Of a stretch of DNA of 64,000 bases, positions 1 to 7,963 are shown piece after piece. The notes beneath the pieces were generated by a model. It was not told the DNA's origin. It ran no database searches and was given only the letters and a program-made list of their open reading frames with translations. The stretch's first letter is position 1. Each line of letters opens with the position of its first letter. The translations under genes and the position numbers were made by a program. The stretch spans positions 62,001 to 126,000 of the forward strand of contig OZ241860.1 of assembly GCA_965203195.1 (NCBI GenBank), written 5' to 3'. This stretch comes from Bin87 sp965203195 (GTDB lineage: Bacteria; Chloroflexota; Dehalococcoidia; Lucifugimonadales; UBA3495).

Positions 1-1155
1 ATCAGGGACGAAAACCAGGCCCTCTTTGAGGTCATTGAAACCACCGCCCACTCCCACGGCGACGACATCGCCGCCTTCCTCTGCTTCCTCTCCGTGCGCC
101 TGCTGGAGATGCGTAGGGTACTGAAGCCGACGGGCAGCATCTATCTGCACTGCGACCATGCCGCTAACGGCTACATTCGTATGGCAATGGACGCCATATT
201 TGGGGCGAAAAATTTCCAAAATGAAATGGTGTGGTATTACAGCGGCGGCGGAGCGTCAAAAAAGCGTTGGGCCCGCAAGCATGACACGCTGTTTTTCTAT
301 TCCAAGTCCAACGAATGGACTTTCAACGTCGACGATGTCCGCACTCCGCATAAATGGGTACACGGACAAAAAAGGGCCGACGGGTCTGAACGAAACTACG
401 ACAAAGGCAAACTCCCGGATGACGTGTTTGCAATCAACGGGATAATGCCATGGTCTAAAGAACGCACCGGCTCCCCTGACCAGAAGCCCCTGGCCCTGTA
501 CGAGCGCATCATCCTGGCCAGCAGCAACGAAGGCGACCTGGTGCTTGACCCATTCGCCGGCTGCGCCACTACCATCATCGCCGCCCGCCGGCACAACCGC
601 CGCTGGGTTGGCATCGACCGCCGCAAGGACGCCCGCTACCACATCGTCTGCCGGATGGCCGCAATCCCCGCCGCCGAGCGCGCCAAACTGGAGCAGCGCC
701 CCGACCTGGCCGACTGGCTCAACTCCCAGCTGGCGCAATACGAAGCCCACTTCAGTACCGACGCCCCGGTACGCACCGACGCCGGCGAAACCGCCGCCCC
801 CGCGCTCCCCGGCGTCTATATCGCCGATGAGCGTTCCAAACTGCGCCATTCCGAAATGCACGCCATCCTCTGGCAACAGTTCGGCAGCCAATGCTGGGCC
901 TGCGATTTCGTCGCCCCCTGGCCGGAATACCTGGAGCTGGACCACGTCAACCCCAAATCCGACGGCGGCTCCAACCACCTGGACAACCGCGCCCTCCTCT
1001 GCCGCCCCTGCAACGGCAAAAAAGGCAACCGCAAAACCTTGAGCGCCCTCCGCCGCGACAACCGCAAAGACGGCCGCCTGACGGGCGATGACCCCGTGAA
1101 CCTGCGCCAGGCCGCCGCCTGGGCCAGGAATGAACTGGTTCGCCTCGGCGCCTAG
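1..1155 (+). CDS. DNA methyltransferase-HNH nuclease fusion, 5' truncated
   Basis: The reading frame is open from base 1, so the N-terminus lies outside the window and 384 residues are visible. DPFAGCATT (around codon 182) is methyltransferase motif I, which binds AdoMet. It follows a variable recognition-like segment, the motif order of beta-class N4-cytosine/N6-adenine enzymes, so the catalytic DPPY-type motif should lie upstream of base 1. The last third (about codons 299-340) carries CWAC, LELDHVNPKSDGGS and a second Cys pair CRPC, a classical HNH/McrA-type zinc nuclease fold. Methylation plus cutting in one chain would suit a bifunctional restriction-modification or phage-like enzyme, but cleavage activity is inferred. 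The fragment ends at TAG 1153-1155. Confidence 0.85.
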   Translation: MRDENQALFEVIETTAHSHGDDIAAFLCFLSVRLLEMRRVLKPTGSIYLHCDHAANGYIRMAMDAIFGAKNFQNEMVWYYSGGGASKKRWARKHDTLFFYSKSNEWTFNVDDVRTPHKWVHGQKRADGSERNYDKGKLPDDVFAINGIMPWSKERTGSPDQKPLALYERIILASSNEGDLVLDPFAGCATTIIAARRHNRRWVGIDRRKDARYHIVCRMAAIPAAERAKLEQRPDLADWLNSQLAQYEAHFSTDAPVRTDAGETAAPALPGVYIADERSKLRHSEMHAILWQQFGSQCWACDFVAPWPEYLELDHVNPKSDGGSNHLDNRALLCRPCNGKKGNRKTLSALRRDNRKDGRLTGDDPVNLRQAAAWARNELVRLGA

Positions 1156-1185
1156 CAATCCGCGCGACGGCATTTGCCGATGCCG

Positions 1186-1191
1186 TATAAT
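1186..1191 (+). promoter_or_regulatory. Possible -10 element TATAAT
   Basis: A perfect TATAAT lies between the methyltransferase-HNH gene and the two small membrane genes. No good -35 is visible 16-18 bp upstream, so this is a weak promoter call for the 1291-2190 pair. Confidence 0.3.
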
Positions 1192-1290
1192 GGCGCTACC
1201 ATCCTGTGCTACGATGTCTCTCAAAGGTGAACTGCTGGCTGCTCTGCACGGCGTGCTGCCGGCGGCGTTAAGATTTTTACGGCGCTGGCC

Positions 1291-1503
1291 ATGGCGGCAA
1301 TTATGGTAGGCTCCGGCATCTTGCTGGATCTGCTTATCGGCCTTGCAGTTGGCTACGACACGCTGACGTACCAAATCGTAGGGTTCGTTCTGGATACAAC
1401 GATGGTAATCTGCGCCTTGGTGTGGGCCGTCACCGGCGCCATCGTAGCGACCTGGGAAGCCGTAATCTCCGCCATAACCTTCGTGAGGCGCACCAGGGAG
1501 TAG
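1291..1503 (+). CDS. Small membrane protein, two predicted TM helices
   Basis: A 70-residue ORF that is almost entirely hydrophobic, with two likely membrane helices (about residues 4-27 and 30-58) and a basic C-terminus (VRRTRE). An in-frame stop at 1228-1230 rules out a long extension. ATG 1291 is the first usable start, though no good ribosome site precedes it. The stop lies 3 bases before the next ATG, so the two genes are probably co-transcribed. I recognise no family. Confidence 0.5.
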   Translation: MAAIMVGSGILLDLLIGLAVGYDTLTYQIVGFVLDTTMVICALVWAVTGAIVATWEAVISAITFVRRTRE

Positions 1504-1506
1504 ATT

Positions 1507-2190
1507 ATGTTCACCCGATTGGCGCCCCTTGCCCGAAAGGCGTTTCCTATCGAATTTCGCCTGGTTGCTGTCGCCGTCGCAACCGGGTTGCTCTCTGGCG
1601 CGTTCTACTTGGACGAGTCGCAAGATCTGGCCACGGCCGTCGGGATAGTTGCCGGCGTTTCCTGCGCCATAGGCAGCTGGCTGGGTATCCACCTGTATCT
1701 GGCCGCCGCCCGCCTTTTTATTTCCTGGATTGACGCCATCAGAAAGCAGGCTACCGACCTTGAACCACGGCCGATTCCGGCGGAACGCCCCGGCAATGCC
1801 GCCGGCCGCCACAATCAGCGCCGTTCTTTGGTGATGCTCATCGTCCTGATCAGCGTCTATGCCACCCCGATTTGCCTTGCAGTGTCCACGACCGGCGCCA
1901 TAGGCACAATCCTGTCCACGCAGCTGGGCTCCTCTTTCGTGGCCGCGCTGCTTCCGGCAACGCTATCCGGTCTGGGTGCGCTGGTTCTGGTCGTTGCCGT
2001 CCAGTCCTGCTACCTTTGGCGGGTACAAAGGCGGGTAGCGTCATTCCAGCGCTACCTGACCCGGGTTCAGCCGGTTTTGCCGGATCCGCTGCCGGCCGAA
2101 GTTTTGGACAGCAACATCAGCAGCGCCGAGCGGATTGTCCGCCGGCTAACCGGCATAAGCCAGCCGGCAGCAGGGCAGACCACGCCATAG
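1507..2190 (+). CDS. Hypothetical membrane protein
   Basis: 227 residues. Two hydrophobic spans (about residues 18-35 and 40-73) are followed by a polar loop (75-105), then two more spans (about 107-130 and 140-170) and a basic, polar C-terminal tail. GGAG overlaps the upstream stop and sits 6 bases before ATG 1507, which supports this start and translation together with the preceding small gene. The topology suggests a paired two-protein membrane unit. No family or function is recognised. Confidence 0.6.
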   Translation: MFTRLAPLARKAFPIEFRLVAVAVATGLLSGAFYLDESQDLATAVGIVAGVSCAIGSWLGIHLYLAAARLFISWIDAIRKQATDLEPRPIPAERPGNAAGRHNQRRSLVMLIVLISVYATPICLAVSTTGAIGTILSTQLGSSFVAALLPATLSGLGALVLVVAVQSCYLWRVQRRVASFQRYLTRVQPVLPDPLPAEVLDSNISSAERIVRRLTGISQPAAGQTTP

Positions 2191-2267
2191 CGCAGTGGGA
2201 CAACCGCAGGAACGGGCGGCTCGGGTGATGCCCCCATCCCGGTTGCGCCTGTACAAAATCGCCGTCA

Positions 2268-2284
2268 GCGGGTAGATTACCCGC
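2268..2284. terminator. Short inverted repeat after membrane-protein pair
   Basis: GCGGGTA and TACCCGC are separated by GAT, giving a 7-bp stem with a 3-base loop. It lies 78 bp past the stop at 2190 and just before the next gene. There is no T-run, so termination is uncertain. Confidence 0.3.
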
Positions 2285-2330
2285 ATCAATTCCAGTGTAC
2301 GCCGCAAAGTCGTCTGCGCGATCCTGCGTT

Positions 2331-2720
2331 ATGAAAACCGATGCGATCCGCTACTCCGAAACCCTGGACTACTGCGACGGCATTCAGCTGTTCGCCGCCT
2401 ACGACCCGGCCGGCCGCCTGCATATCGCCGTCCTTGTGGCAACCGGCGCTGCGTCCGACCGGTATCTCGTCGCCCCTTGCGCTATGCCCCGGCTGCGTCG
2501 CTTTCAATCCGGGGCCATTGACCTCAAAACCCTGCTGCGGCAGTCCGCAAAGGCGGGCTGGCATCTCGCCGATGTAACCGATTTCGGCAAACCGATTGCC
2601 CTGCGCCGGCGCCGGACCACTCCCGTACCCGACGATTTCCTGCCCGCCGCCGGGTTCTACCTTGCCGATACGCCGCCGACCTTACGCCGGACCGCCCCCG
2701 CCGCCTACCCTGGAGACTGA
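2331..2720 (+). CDS. Hypothetical protein
   Basis: The call of 129 residues starts at ATG 2331 (MKTDAIRYSE). A GTG at 2295 would add 12 residues, but the region between reads like leader DNA. The chain has an N-terminal beta-rich half (YCDGIQLFAAYDPAGRLHIAVLV) and an Arg-rich stretch near residue 95 (LRRRRTT). It resembles small proteins that accompany DNA-modification genes only in general features, and no family is identified. The gene ends 2 bases before the acyl-CoA synthetase ATG, so the two are probably co-expressed. Confidence 0.5.
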   Translation: MKTDAIRYSETLDYCDGIQLFAAYDPAGRLHIAVLVATGAASDRYLVAPCAMPRLRRFQSGAIDLKTLLRQSAKAGWHLADVTDFGKPIALRRRRTTPVPDDFLPAAGFYLADTPPTLRRTAPAAYPGD

Positions 2721-2722
2721 CG

Positions 2723-4846
2723 ATGACCTTCTGGACCGACCAGCAGCTGGCATCCATCCACCGGATGCTCAACCCCCGTTCCATCGCCGTCGTCGGCGCC
2801 ACCCCCCGGATGCAATACGGCGGCCGCTTCCTCGCCGCTGCCCTGCAAGCCGCCGGCCGCGTCAATGTCTATCCCGTCAACCCCCGCTACGAGGAAATCC
2901 AGGGCATCCCCTGCTACCCCTCGGTCAGCGCTCTGCCCGAAGCCCCCGACGTAGTAGGCATAGTCGTCCCCTACCACGCCGTGCTGGACACCCTGCGGGA
3001 AAGCCACGCCAAAGGCGCCAAATCCGCCATCGTCATCTCCGCCGGCTTCGCCGAGCGCGGCCTGGACGACCGCCGCGAACTGCAAGCCGACCTGGGCCGG
3101 TTCGCCCGGGAATCGGGTCTGCGCGTCAGCGGCCCCAACTGCCTCGGCCTCGCCAACCTCAAGGACGACATCTGGGCCAGCGCCTCCTCCCGGGGCGCCG
3201 CCGGCTTGACCGGCCCCATCGGCCTGGTCTGCCAGAGCGGCGCCTCCGCTTTCGGCCCCTTCCTCACCCGCGCCGTGGACGAGGGCATCGGCTTTACCTA
3301 CATCGTCTCCACCGGCAACGAAGCCGACCTGGACTTCTGCGACTTCGCCCGCTACCTGCTGGACGACGATGCCACCCGCGTCATCGCCGGCTTCGTTGAA
3401 GGTTTCAAGGACGGACGCAAGTTTCTGGAAGTGGCCCGGCTGGCGGCGGAACGCGGCAAGCCCATCGTGCTCATCAAAATCGGCCGCTCCGAACTGGGCT
3501 CCCGCGCCGCCGGCTCCCACACCGCCGCCCTCACCGGCATTGACGCCGTGTATGACGCCGCCTTCGCCCAGTACGGCGTCATCCGGGTGCAGGATTATGA
3601 CGACCTGCTCCAGGTCTCCAACCTGCTGGCCCGCTGCCCCCGGCCCCCGCGCCGGGGCGTGGCCGTGGTCTCCCATTCCGGTGGCATCAGCAGCCTGACC
3701 GCCGATATGTTCGGGCAGGCCGGCCTGGACCTGCCGCCCCTTTCCGACCACGCCCGCGACGGCATCAACAACATCCTCAAAGGCTTCGGCTGGGCCGCCA
3801 ACCCCTCCGATGTCACCGGCTTCGCCAACAGCGCCGACTTCCCCGCCATTATGTCCTGTATGGCCGGCGACGAAAACGTGGGCGCCCTGGTGGTAGCCTC
3901 CGCCGGCGCCGACGCCCAGGCCGCGCAGGTCATCGCCCAGCGCAACGCCAGCGACAAACCCGTGGCCTTCCTCTGGACGGGCTCCCGCGGCGCCCAGTCC
4001 GGTCTGCCCACGCTCCGGCAGGCCGGCGTCCCCGTTTTCTATGTGCCCGACAAACTGGCCGCCGGCGTACGCCATCTCAACGATTACCACGACTGGCGGG
4101 AACGCCGGCTGGCGCGCGGCTTCGCCGCTGCGCCCGCAATGACCGCCGCCCAGCGGGATGCCGCCGCTGCTCTGCCCGGTTCCGGCGCACTCTCCGAATA
4201 CGACAGCAAGGCGCTGCTGGCCGCCTTTGGCGTGCCTGCCACGCAGGACGCCCTGGCCGCCGATGCCGATGCCGCCGTCGCCGCCGCCGACCGCATCGGC
4301 TATCCGGTGGCGCTGAAAGTCAATTCGGCGGACATCCTGCACAAGACCGAAGCCGGCGCTATCCGGCTGAACCTGGCCGACGCCGCCCAGGTAAGCGCCG
4401 CCTTTGCCGACATCACCGCCGCCGCCCGCCGCTATGACCCTGACGCCCGCATTGACGGCGTGACAGTGCAGGAGATGGTAGCTGGCGGCGTGGAAACCAT
4501 CGTCGGCGTTTCCTACGACGCCCAGCTCGGCCCCGTCCTGCTGTTCGGCGCCGGCGGCGTAACGGTGGAAGTGTACAACGACGTGACCCTGCGCCTCTGC
4601 CCTATCACGCGGGCCGACGCCCTGGAAATGATTGACGAAGTGAAAGGCGCCCGCCTGCTGCGCGGCTTCCGCGGCGCGCCGCCCGCCGACATTGACGCCC
4701 TGGCCGATGCGCTGGCGCTGGTATCCCAAATGGCCGTCCAACTGGAAGGTTCCCTCTCCGAGCTGGACATCAACCCGCTGCTGGCGCTGCCCGCCGGCCG
4801 GGGCGTCAAGGCCGTTGACGCCTTGGCTATCATCCGCAGTGCCTGA
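2723..4846 (+). CDS. Acetate-CoA ligase family protein (ADP-forming type)
   Basis: 707 residues with the fused architecture of ADP-forming acyl-CoA synthetases. A CoA-binding Rossmann domain comes first (NPRSIAVVGATP near residue 16), then succinyl-CoA-ligase-like domains with the phosphorylated-histidine loop GSHTAALTG around residue 265, and a C-terminal ATP-grasp domain (VALKVNSADILHKTEAGAI near 530; ELDINPLL near 690). Family members interconvert acyl-CoA, ADP and phosphate with acid, CoA and ATP. The acyl substrate cannot be read from sequence. SD-like GGAGA lies 6 bases before the ATG. The gene ends 6 bases before a strong hairpin. Confidence 0.9.
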   Translation: MTFWTDQQLASIHRMLNPRSIAVVGATPRMQYGGRFLAAALQAAGRVNVYPVNPRYEEIQGIPCYPSVSALPEAPDVVGIVVPYHAVLDTLRESHAKGAKSAIVISAGFAERGLDDRRELQADLGRFARESGLRVSGPNCLGLANLKDDIWASASSRGAAGLTGPIGLVCQSGASAFGPFLTRAVDEGIGFTYIVSTGNEADLDFCDFARYLLDDDATRVIAGFVEGFKDGRKFLEVARLAAERGKPIVLIKIGRSELGSRAAGSHTAALTGIDAVYDAAFAQYGVIRVQDYDDLLQVSNLLARCPRPPRRGVAVVSHSGGISSLTADMFGQAGLDLPPLSDHARDGINNILKGFGWAANPSDVTGFANSADFPAIMSCMAGDENVGALVVASAGADAQAAQVIAQRNASDKPVAFLWTGSRGAQSGLPTLRQAGVPVFYVPDKLAAGVRHLNDYHDWRERRLARGFAAAPAMTAAQRDAAAALPGSGALSEYDSKALLAAFGVPATQDALAADADAAVAAADRIGYPVALKVNSADILHKTEAGAIRLNLADAAQVSAAFADITAAARRYDPDARIDGVTVQEMVAGGVETIVGVSYDAQLGPVLLFGAGGVTVEVYNDVTLRLCPITRADALEMIDEVKGARLLRGFRGAPPADIDALADALALVSQMAVQLEGSLSELDINPLLALPAGRGVKAVDALAIIRSA

Positions 4847-4851
4847 AAAAC

Positions 4852-4887
4852 GCGTGGGGGATACCGAAGTTTCAGTATCCCCCACGC
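4852..4887. terminator. Bidirectional hairpin terminator
   Basis: A perfect 12-bp inverted repeat (GCGTGGGGGATA / TATCCCCCACGC) with a 12-base loop sits between convergent genes ending at 4846 (+) and 4891 (-). AAAAA precedes it and AATTAA follows, so it could serve both strands. Confidence 0.75.
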
Positions 4888-4890
4888 CAA

Positions 4891-5193
4891 TTAAGCCGTA
4901 TCCTCATCCCCGCGCGCCCGTTCCGCAGCCTCCACCCGGTTAGCCAGCTGCAATGCGATTATAGCGGCGACCGTCGCCGTGGCGTAGGTAGCGATGTTGG
5001 AATCGGCGCGCAGCTTCCGGGCTACGCTTTTCAGGCACTGGTACACTTTGCCGTCCTCGCGCGCATACCAGCATTCGGTCGCCGATACCGCGTAAGGCGT
5101 TCCCAAGAAAAACCAAACTGCGACTCCTACACAGAGCCATCTCGCCGCCCCGGTGGTCAATGCGCCAACGAGTGTCCGTAGTGAGCGCATCAT
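4891..5193 (-). CDS. Small membrane-anchored protein
   Basis: 100 residues from ATG 5193, chosen because this ATG overlaps the TGA of the upstream gene (ATGA), a typical coupling arrangement. A longer ORF reaching 5340 would overlap that gene extensively. One hydrophobic segment (about residues 15-35) is followed by a Cys-containing linker (ECWYAREDGKVYQC) and a second helix near residues 68-82, ending in a charged tail. Family and function are unrecognised. Confidence 0.55.
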   Translation of the reverse strand: MMRSLRTLVGALTTGAARWLCVGVAVWFFLGTPYAVSATECWYAREDGKVYQCLKSVARKLRADSNIATYATATVAAIIALQLANRVEAAERARGDEDTA

Positions 5194-5375
5194 ATCAACC
5201 GTCCCGATTTCAGGCCGATAAAAATCCCGCTGGGTATTCCAACGGCATAGAATGACGGGATGGCAAGCGGGGCAAGCCACCCCAGGTACGGCACATAGGC
5301 GGCAGCGGCTCCGACCGCAAAAGCGAAGGCGGTTCCGCAAACCAGCCCGCCGATTATGGCAGCAAGGACGTACAT
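5190..5375 (-). CDS. Small membrane protein, two TM helices
   Basis: 61 residues from ATG 5375. GGAGG lies 5 bases upstream, favouring this ATG over the GTG two codons earlier. It is glycine/alanine-rich and hydrophobic, with two membrane spans separated by YVPYLGWLAP. Its stop overlaps the start of the next small membrane gene by 4 bases, so the pair is a two-gene operon. No homologous family is recognised. Confidence 0.55.
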   Translation of the reverse strand: MYVLAAIIGGLVCGTAFAFAVGAAAAYVPYLGWLAPLAIPSFYAVGIPSGIFIGLKSGRLI

Positions 5376-5446
5376 TTCCACCTCCGAAAATCCGGCTCCG
5401 CGTTGCGATACACGCTATTAGGGGACTTGCATATGGTAGCCCGCAG

Positions 5447-5863
5447 CTACCGCTCCTGCACCACCGCCCCCGACAGCTCCGTAACCCGGTACAGCCGCAC
5501 CAGCGCCGCCGCTCCAGTCCGCTCCGGATCCCGCTCCAGCTCCCCCGCCACCGTGCGCGCCATCACATTATCCCGGATGGCCCCCGCCCGGTACAGCGTC
5601 GCCGTCCCGTGAAAACGTAGGTTAATGCGCTTTTCGGGGTTGCGGTAAAACAGCACGACCCTGGGATTGGCCTCTATATTGGCCGCCGAGGAACGCCAGG
5701 CCCGTTCCCAGTAGGCCAGCGTTTCCCGGTCAAAAACCAGCACGCTGCCCTTCATGCTGATTTGCGGCTCGCCCTCGCCCGACACCGTGCCGATGGACAT
5801 CGGGCAGCGGTCGTCCAGCGCATTGTCAATCAACCGCCGCAGGTCATCATCAATGTAAATCAT
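5447..5863 (-). CDS. Pyridoxamine 5'-phosphate oxidase-fold flavin/F420 protein
   Basis: 138 residues with the split-barrel PNPOx pattern: CPMSIGTVSGEGEPQISMKGSV, then NPRVVLFYRNPEK and a late RLYRVTELSG strand. The family binds FMN, heme or F420; in F420-producing bacteria many members are FDOR reductases. The ATG at 5863 overlaps the TGA of the upstream aldolase gene (ATGA), which fixes the start against a 175-residue ORF. It is the last gene of the aldolase operon and may reduce or oxidise a compound made or cleaved there. Substrate and cofactor are unknown. Confidence 0.8.
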   Translation of the reverse strand: MIYIDDDLRRLIDNALDDRCPMSIGTVSGEGEPQISMKGSVLVFDRETLAYWERAWRSSAANIEANPRVVLFYRNPEKRINLRFHGTATLYRAGAIRDNVMARTVAGELERDPERTGAAALVRLYRVTELSGAVVQER

Positions 5864-6810
5864 TGCCGGCTCCTTCCGCTCTCCATCCAGAGGTTGGCGC
5901 TCTCCCGCGCCGCTTGCTTTTCGGCGTCCCGCGCCGCGCAGGCCGCGCTCATCGCCAGCACATCCTTGGCCCACTCATCCACGGGAACATCAATCATCCG
6001 CCCGGCAAAGGGCGCCGCCGCCGTCCCCGCCGCCAGTGCCTGGGCGAACACCTCCCGAACCTGCGTGTAGTAATCCACCAGCGACTCGGTGGGCGTATAA
6101 GACTGGTTGATGGCCTCCACCCAGCGCGGATGGCCGCACATCATCCCCTTAAACCCCAGGTTGCGGGCATTGGTGGCGATTTTCGCCATATCCTCAAAGG
6201 ACAGATGGTCAACGCCCTGCCCCATCGGGTCGGCCACCGCCACCGGCTGCACGCCCGCCGCCGTAGCCTCAATGCAAATCCGCCCCCGCGCGTACACAAA
6301 GGGGTCATGCTTGGCGCTCTGCGTGATGCCCAGCGACATCGCCAGCGCCGACTCGTCAATCCCCGTCTGCCGGATGCGCGCCGACGCCGTAATGATTTCC
6401 CGCACCCGCCAGACCCCGGCCGCCGTCTCAATGGCCGGCGCCAGCTCCAAAGCCCCCGGCGCAATCCCGTTGCTCCGTTCCAGCTCCGCCAGCGTGGCGT
6501 CCGCCTCCCGAATCTCCGCCGCCGACTCCACGCCCGGCAGAACTATGCCCGACAGCTCGGCGCAAACCGCCGCCGCGCAGTCCGCATACATCGACCGCGC
6601 GTTAACCCGCACAAAAACCTCGGCGCCCCCCTTGCTCATCTGCGCCACAGCGTCCCGCAAAACCTTCCGCGCCGCCCGGATCTCCATCGGGGAAATGCTG
6701 TCCTGCAAGTCTATGGTTACGGCATCGGCGTTGTGCTTCCAACCCAGCCGCAGCATCCGCGTCTGCGTCGCCGGTATCAGCAGGTTGGAGCGTCTGACCA
6801 GGATTGACAT
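5860..6810 (-). CDS. HpcH/HpaI aldolase/citrate lyase (CitE-like) paralogue 1
   Basis: 316 residues. TIM-barrel CitE-like signatures include ADAVTIDLQDSIS near residue 30 (usual LDLEDAV), FVRVNAR (substrate arginine) and PAIETAAGV (metal-binding Glu). The usual ADL segment carrying the second metal ligand is replaced by SLGITQSAKHD, so metal binding may differ. Members cleave or form C-C bonds of beta-hydroxy acyl-CoA or 2-oxo acids through an Mg-stabilised enolate. GGAG lies 9 bases upstream of the ATG. Third gene of a four-gene operon; overlaps the PNPOx-fold gene by 4 bases. Confidence 0.85.
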   Translation of the reverse strand: MSILVRRSNLLIPATQTRMLRLGWKHNADAVTIDLQDSISPMEIRAARKVLRDAVAQMSKGGAEVFVRVNARSMYADCAAAVCAELSGIVLPGVESAAEIREADATLAELERSNGIAPGALELAPAIETAAGVWRVREIITASARIRQTGIDESALAMSLGITQSAKHDPFVYARGRICIEATAAGVQPVAVADPMGQGVDHLSFEDMAKIATNARNLGFKGMMCGHPRWVEAINQSYTPTESLVDYYTQVREVFAQALAAGTAAAPFAGRMIDVPVDEWAKDVLAMSAACAARDAEKQAARESANLWMESGRSRQ

Positions 6811-6867
6811 ATCGGTTAGCTCCGGTTCGGGTTTGGGTGGGGTTGGAGGTAGAGGTCGGAGGCGGCG

Positions 6868-7887
6868 TCAGCAGCCCGTTTCGGCGGCGCGCGTCCGGGC
6901 CATCGCTTCGGCCTTTTCGCGGTCGCGCTCCCGGCACGCCCGGCCCCACTGCAAAAGTTCCTCGGCCCGTTCCGCTTCGTAGCGGTCAATGACGCGAAAA
7001 CGCCCCGGCCCGTCCTCCTCCGTCTCCAGCGGCCGGGGTTTCAGGCTGCGGTCAACATCCTGCCAGGTATCAACCTGCCGCCAGGTTTCGGAGGAATGCG
7101 CCAGCTTGCGATACTCCTCCAGCGCCCACTCGGCGTCCTCAAGCTCGGCCTCCGTCGGCGTAAAGCCCCGGTTCTGGGGCTCCACCACATTGGGATGCAA
7201 GCCTCCGCCGATGCGAAAGCCGCACTTGCGCGCCGCGTCCGCTTCCGCAAAGGCCCGGTCGGGGTCGCTGACGCTGCCCGTAATGTTGGGCGTGAACGGG
7301 GCCGCGCGCGGCGTAACCCCCAGCGCCCGCGCCGCCAGCTCCACCTCCCCCTTGCCGTACACAAACTGGTCAAAGCCCACGAACATCTCCACGCCCAGAT
7401 CCCGGGACATATCGTACCCCGACGCCCCGCCAAAATCCCGGACGCGCGCGCTGGCCGACGCAATTTCGTAAGCGTTAGCCACGCCCACGGCCGTCTCAAT
7501 GTTCGCCCCGATTTCAACCGTGCCCGGGCGTATCCCCCGCTCCGCTTCCAGCCGCGTGATGATTTCGTCCATCCGCCGGATTTCAGCGCCGTATTCCGTC
7601 TTGGGGTAATTCACCTGCATCAGCCCCGGCCAGACCACCGCGTTCAGGTCCGCTTCCATCAGGTCGTGATTAATCCGGCACACCGCATCGGCGCCGCCCT
7701 TATTAACCACCGGAATGCTCCGCTTGACCAGCTTGCGGGCCACATCCTTAAGACGCGGCGGCACCGAATCCTCCAAATCCATATTGATGAAGTCGCAGCC
7801 GCGATGCCAGGCGTTGTCAATGAAACGCGCCGTAACAATGGGCATCGTCAGGCCGGAGCGCTTCAGCCGGCGCGGGTGAGCAGCCAT
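6868..7887 (-). CDS. HpcH/HpaI aldolase/citrate lyase (CitE-like) paralogue 2
   Basis: 339 residues from ATG 7887, which AGGAGG precedes by 8 bases; the longer ORF to 7908 lacks such a site. It has CDFINMDLEDSVP (family DLED motif), CRINHD (arginine) and GANIETAVGV (metal Glu). The second-metal-ligand region reads GYDMSRDLGVE, unlike either neighbour. The C-terminus is extended and charged (DVDRSLKPRPLETEEDG, RYEAERAEELLQW), making it longer than usual for CitE. It lies 57 bases upstream of paralogue 1. The substrate is unknown; the spread of active-site sequences suggests the three paralogues are not redundant. Confidence 0.85.
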   Translation of the reverse strand: MAAHPRRLKRSGLTMPIVTARFIDNAWHRGCDFINMDLEDSVPPRLKDVARKLVKRSIPVVNKGGADAVCRINHDLMEADLNAVVWPGLMQVNYPKTEYGAEIRRMDEIITRLEAERGIRPGTVEIGANIETAVGVANAYEIASASARVRDFGGASGYDMSRDLGVEMFVGFDQFVYGKGEVELAARALGVTPRAAPFTPNITGSVSDPDRAFAEADAARKCGFRIGGGLHPNVVEPQNRGFTPTEAELEDAEWALEEYRKLAHSSETWRQVDTWQDVDRSLKPRPLETEEDGPGRFRVIDRYEAERAEELLQWGRACRERDREKAEAMARTRAAETGC

Positions 7888-7963
7888 CGGAAAACCTCCT
7901 GGGGGCAAGGGTCACGCCTACGGCAAGGGCAGGCGTTCCGGGGGATCAGGCAAAATGTCACGG

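Noticed and set aside
256..1812. 518-residue minus-strand ORF over the methylase-HNH gene
   Set aside because: Overlaps a domain-supported gene and two others; composition is of a high-GC shadow.
2705..4885. 726-residue minus-strand ORF opposite the acyl-CoA synthetase
   Set aside because: Antisense shadow of a strong family gene; glycine/aspartate-rich composition and no ribosome site.
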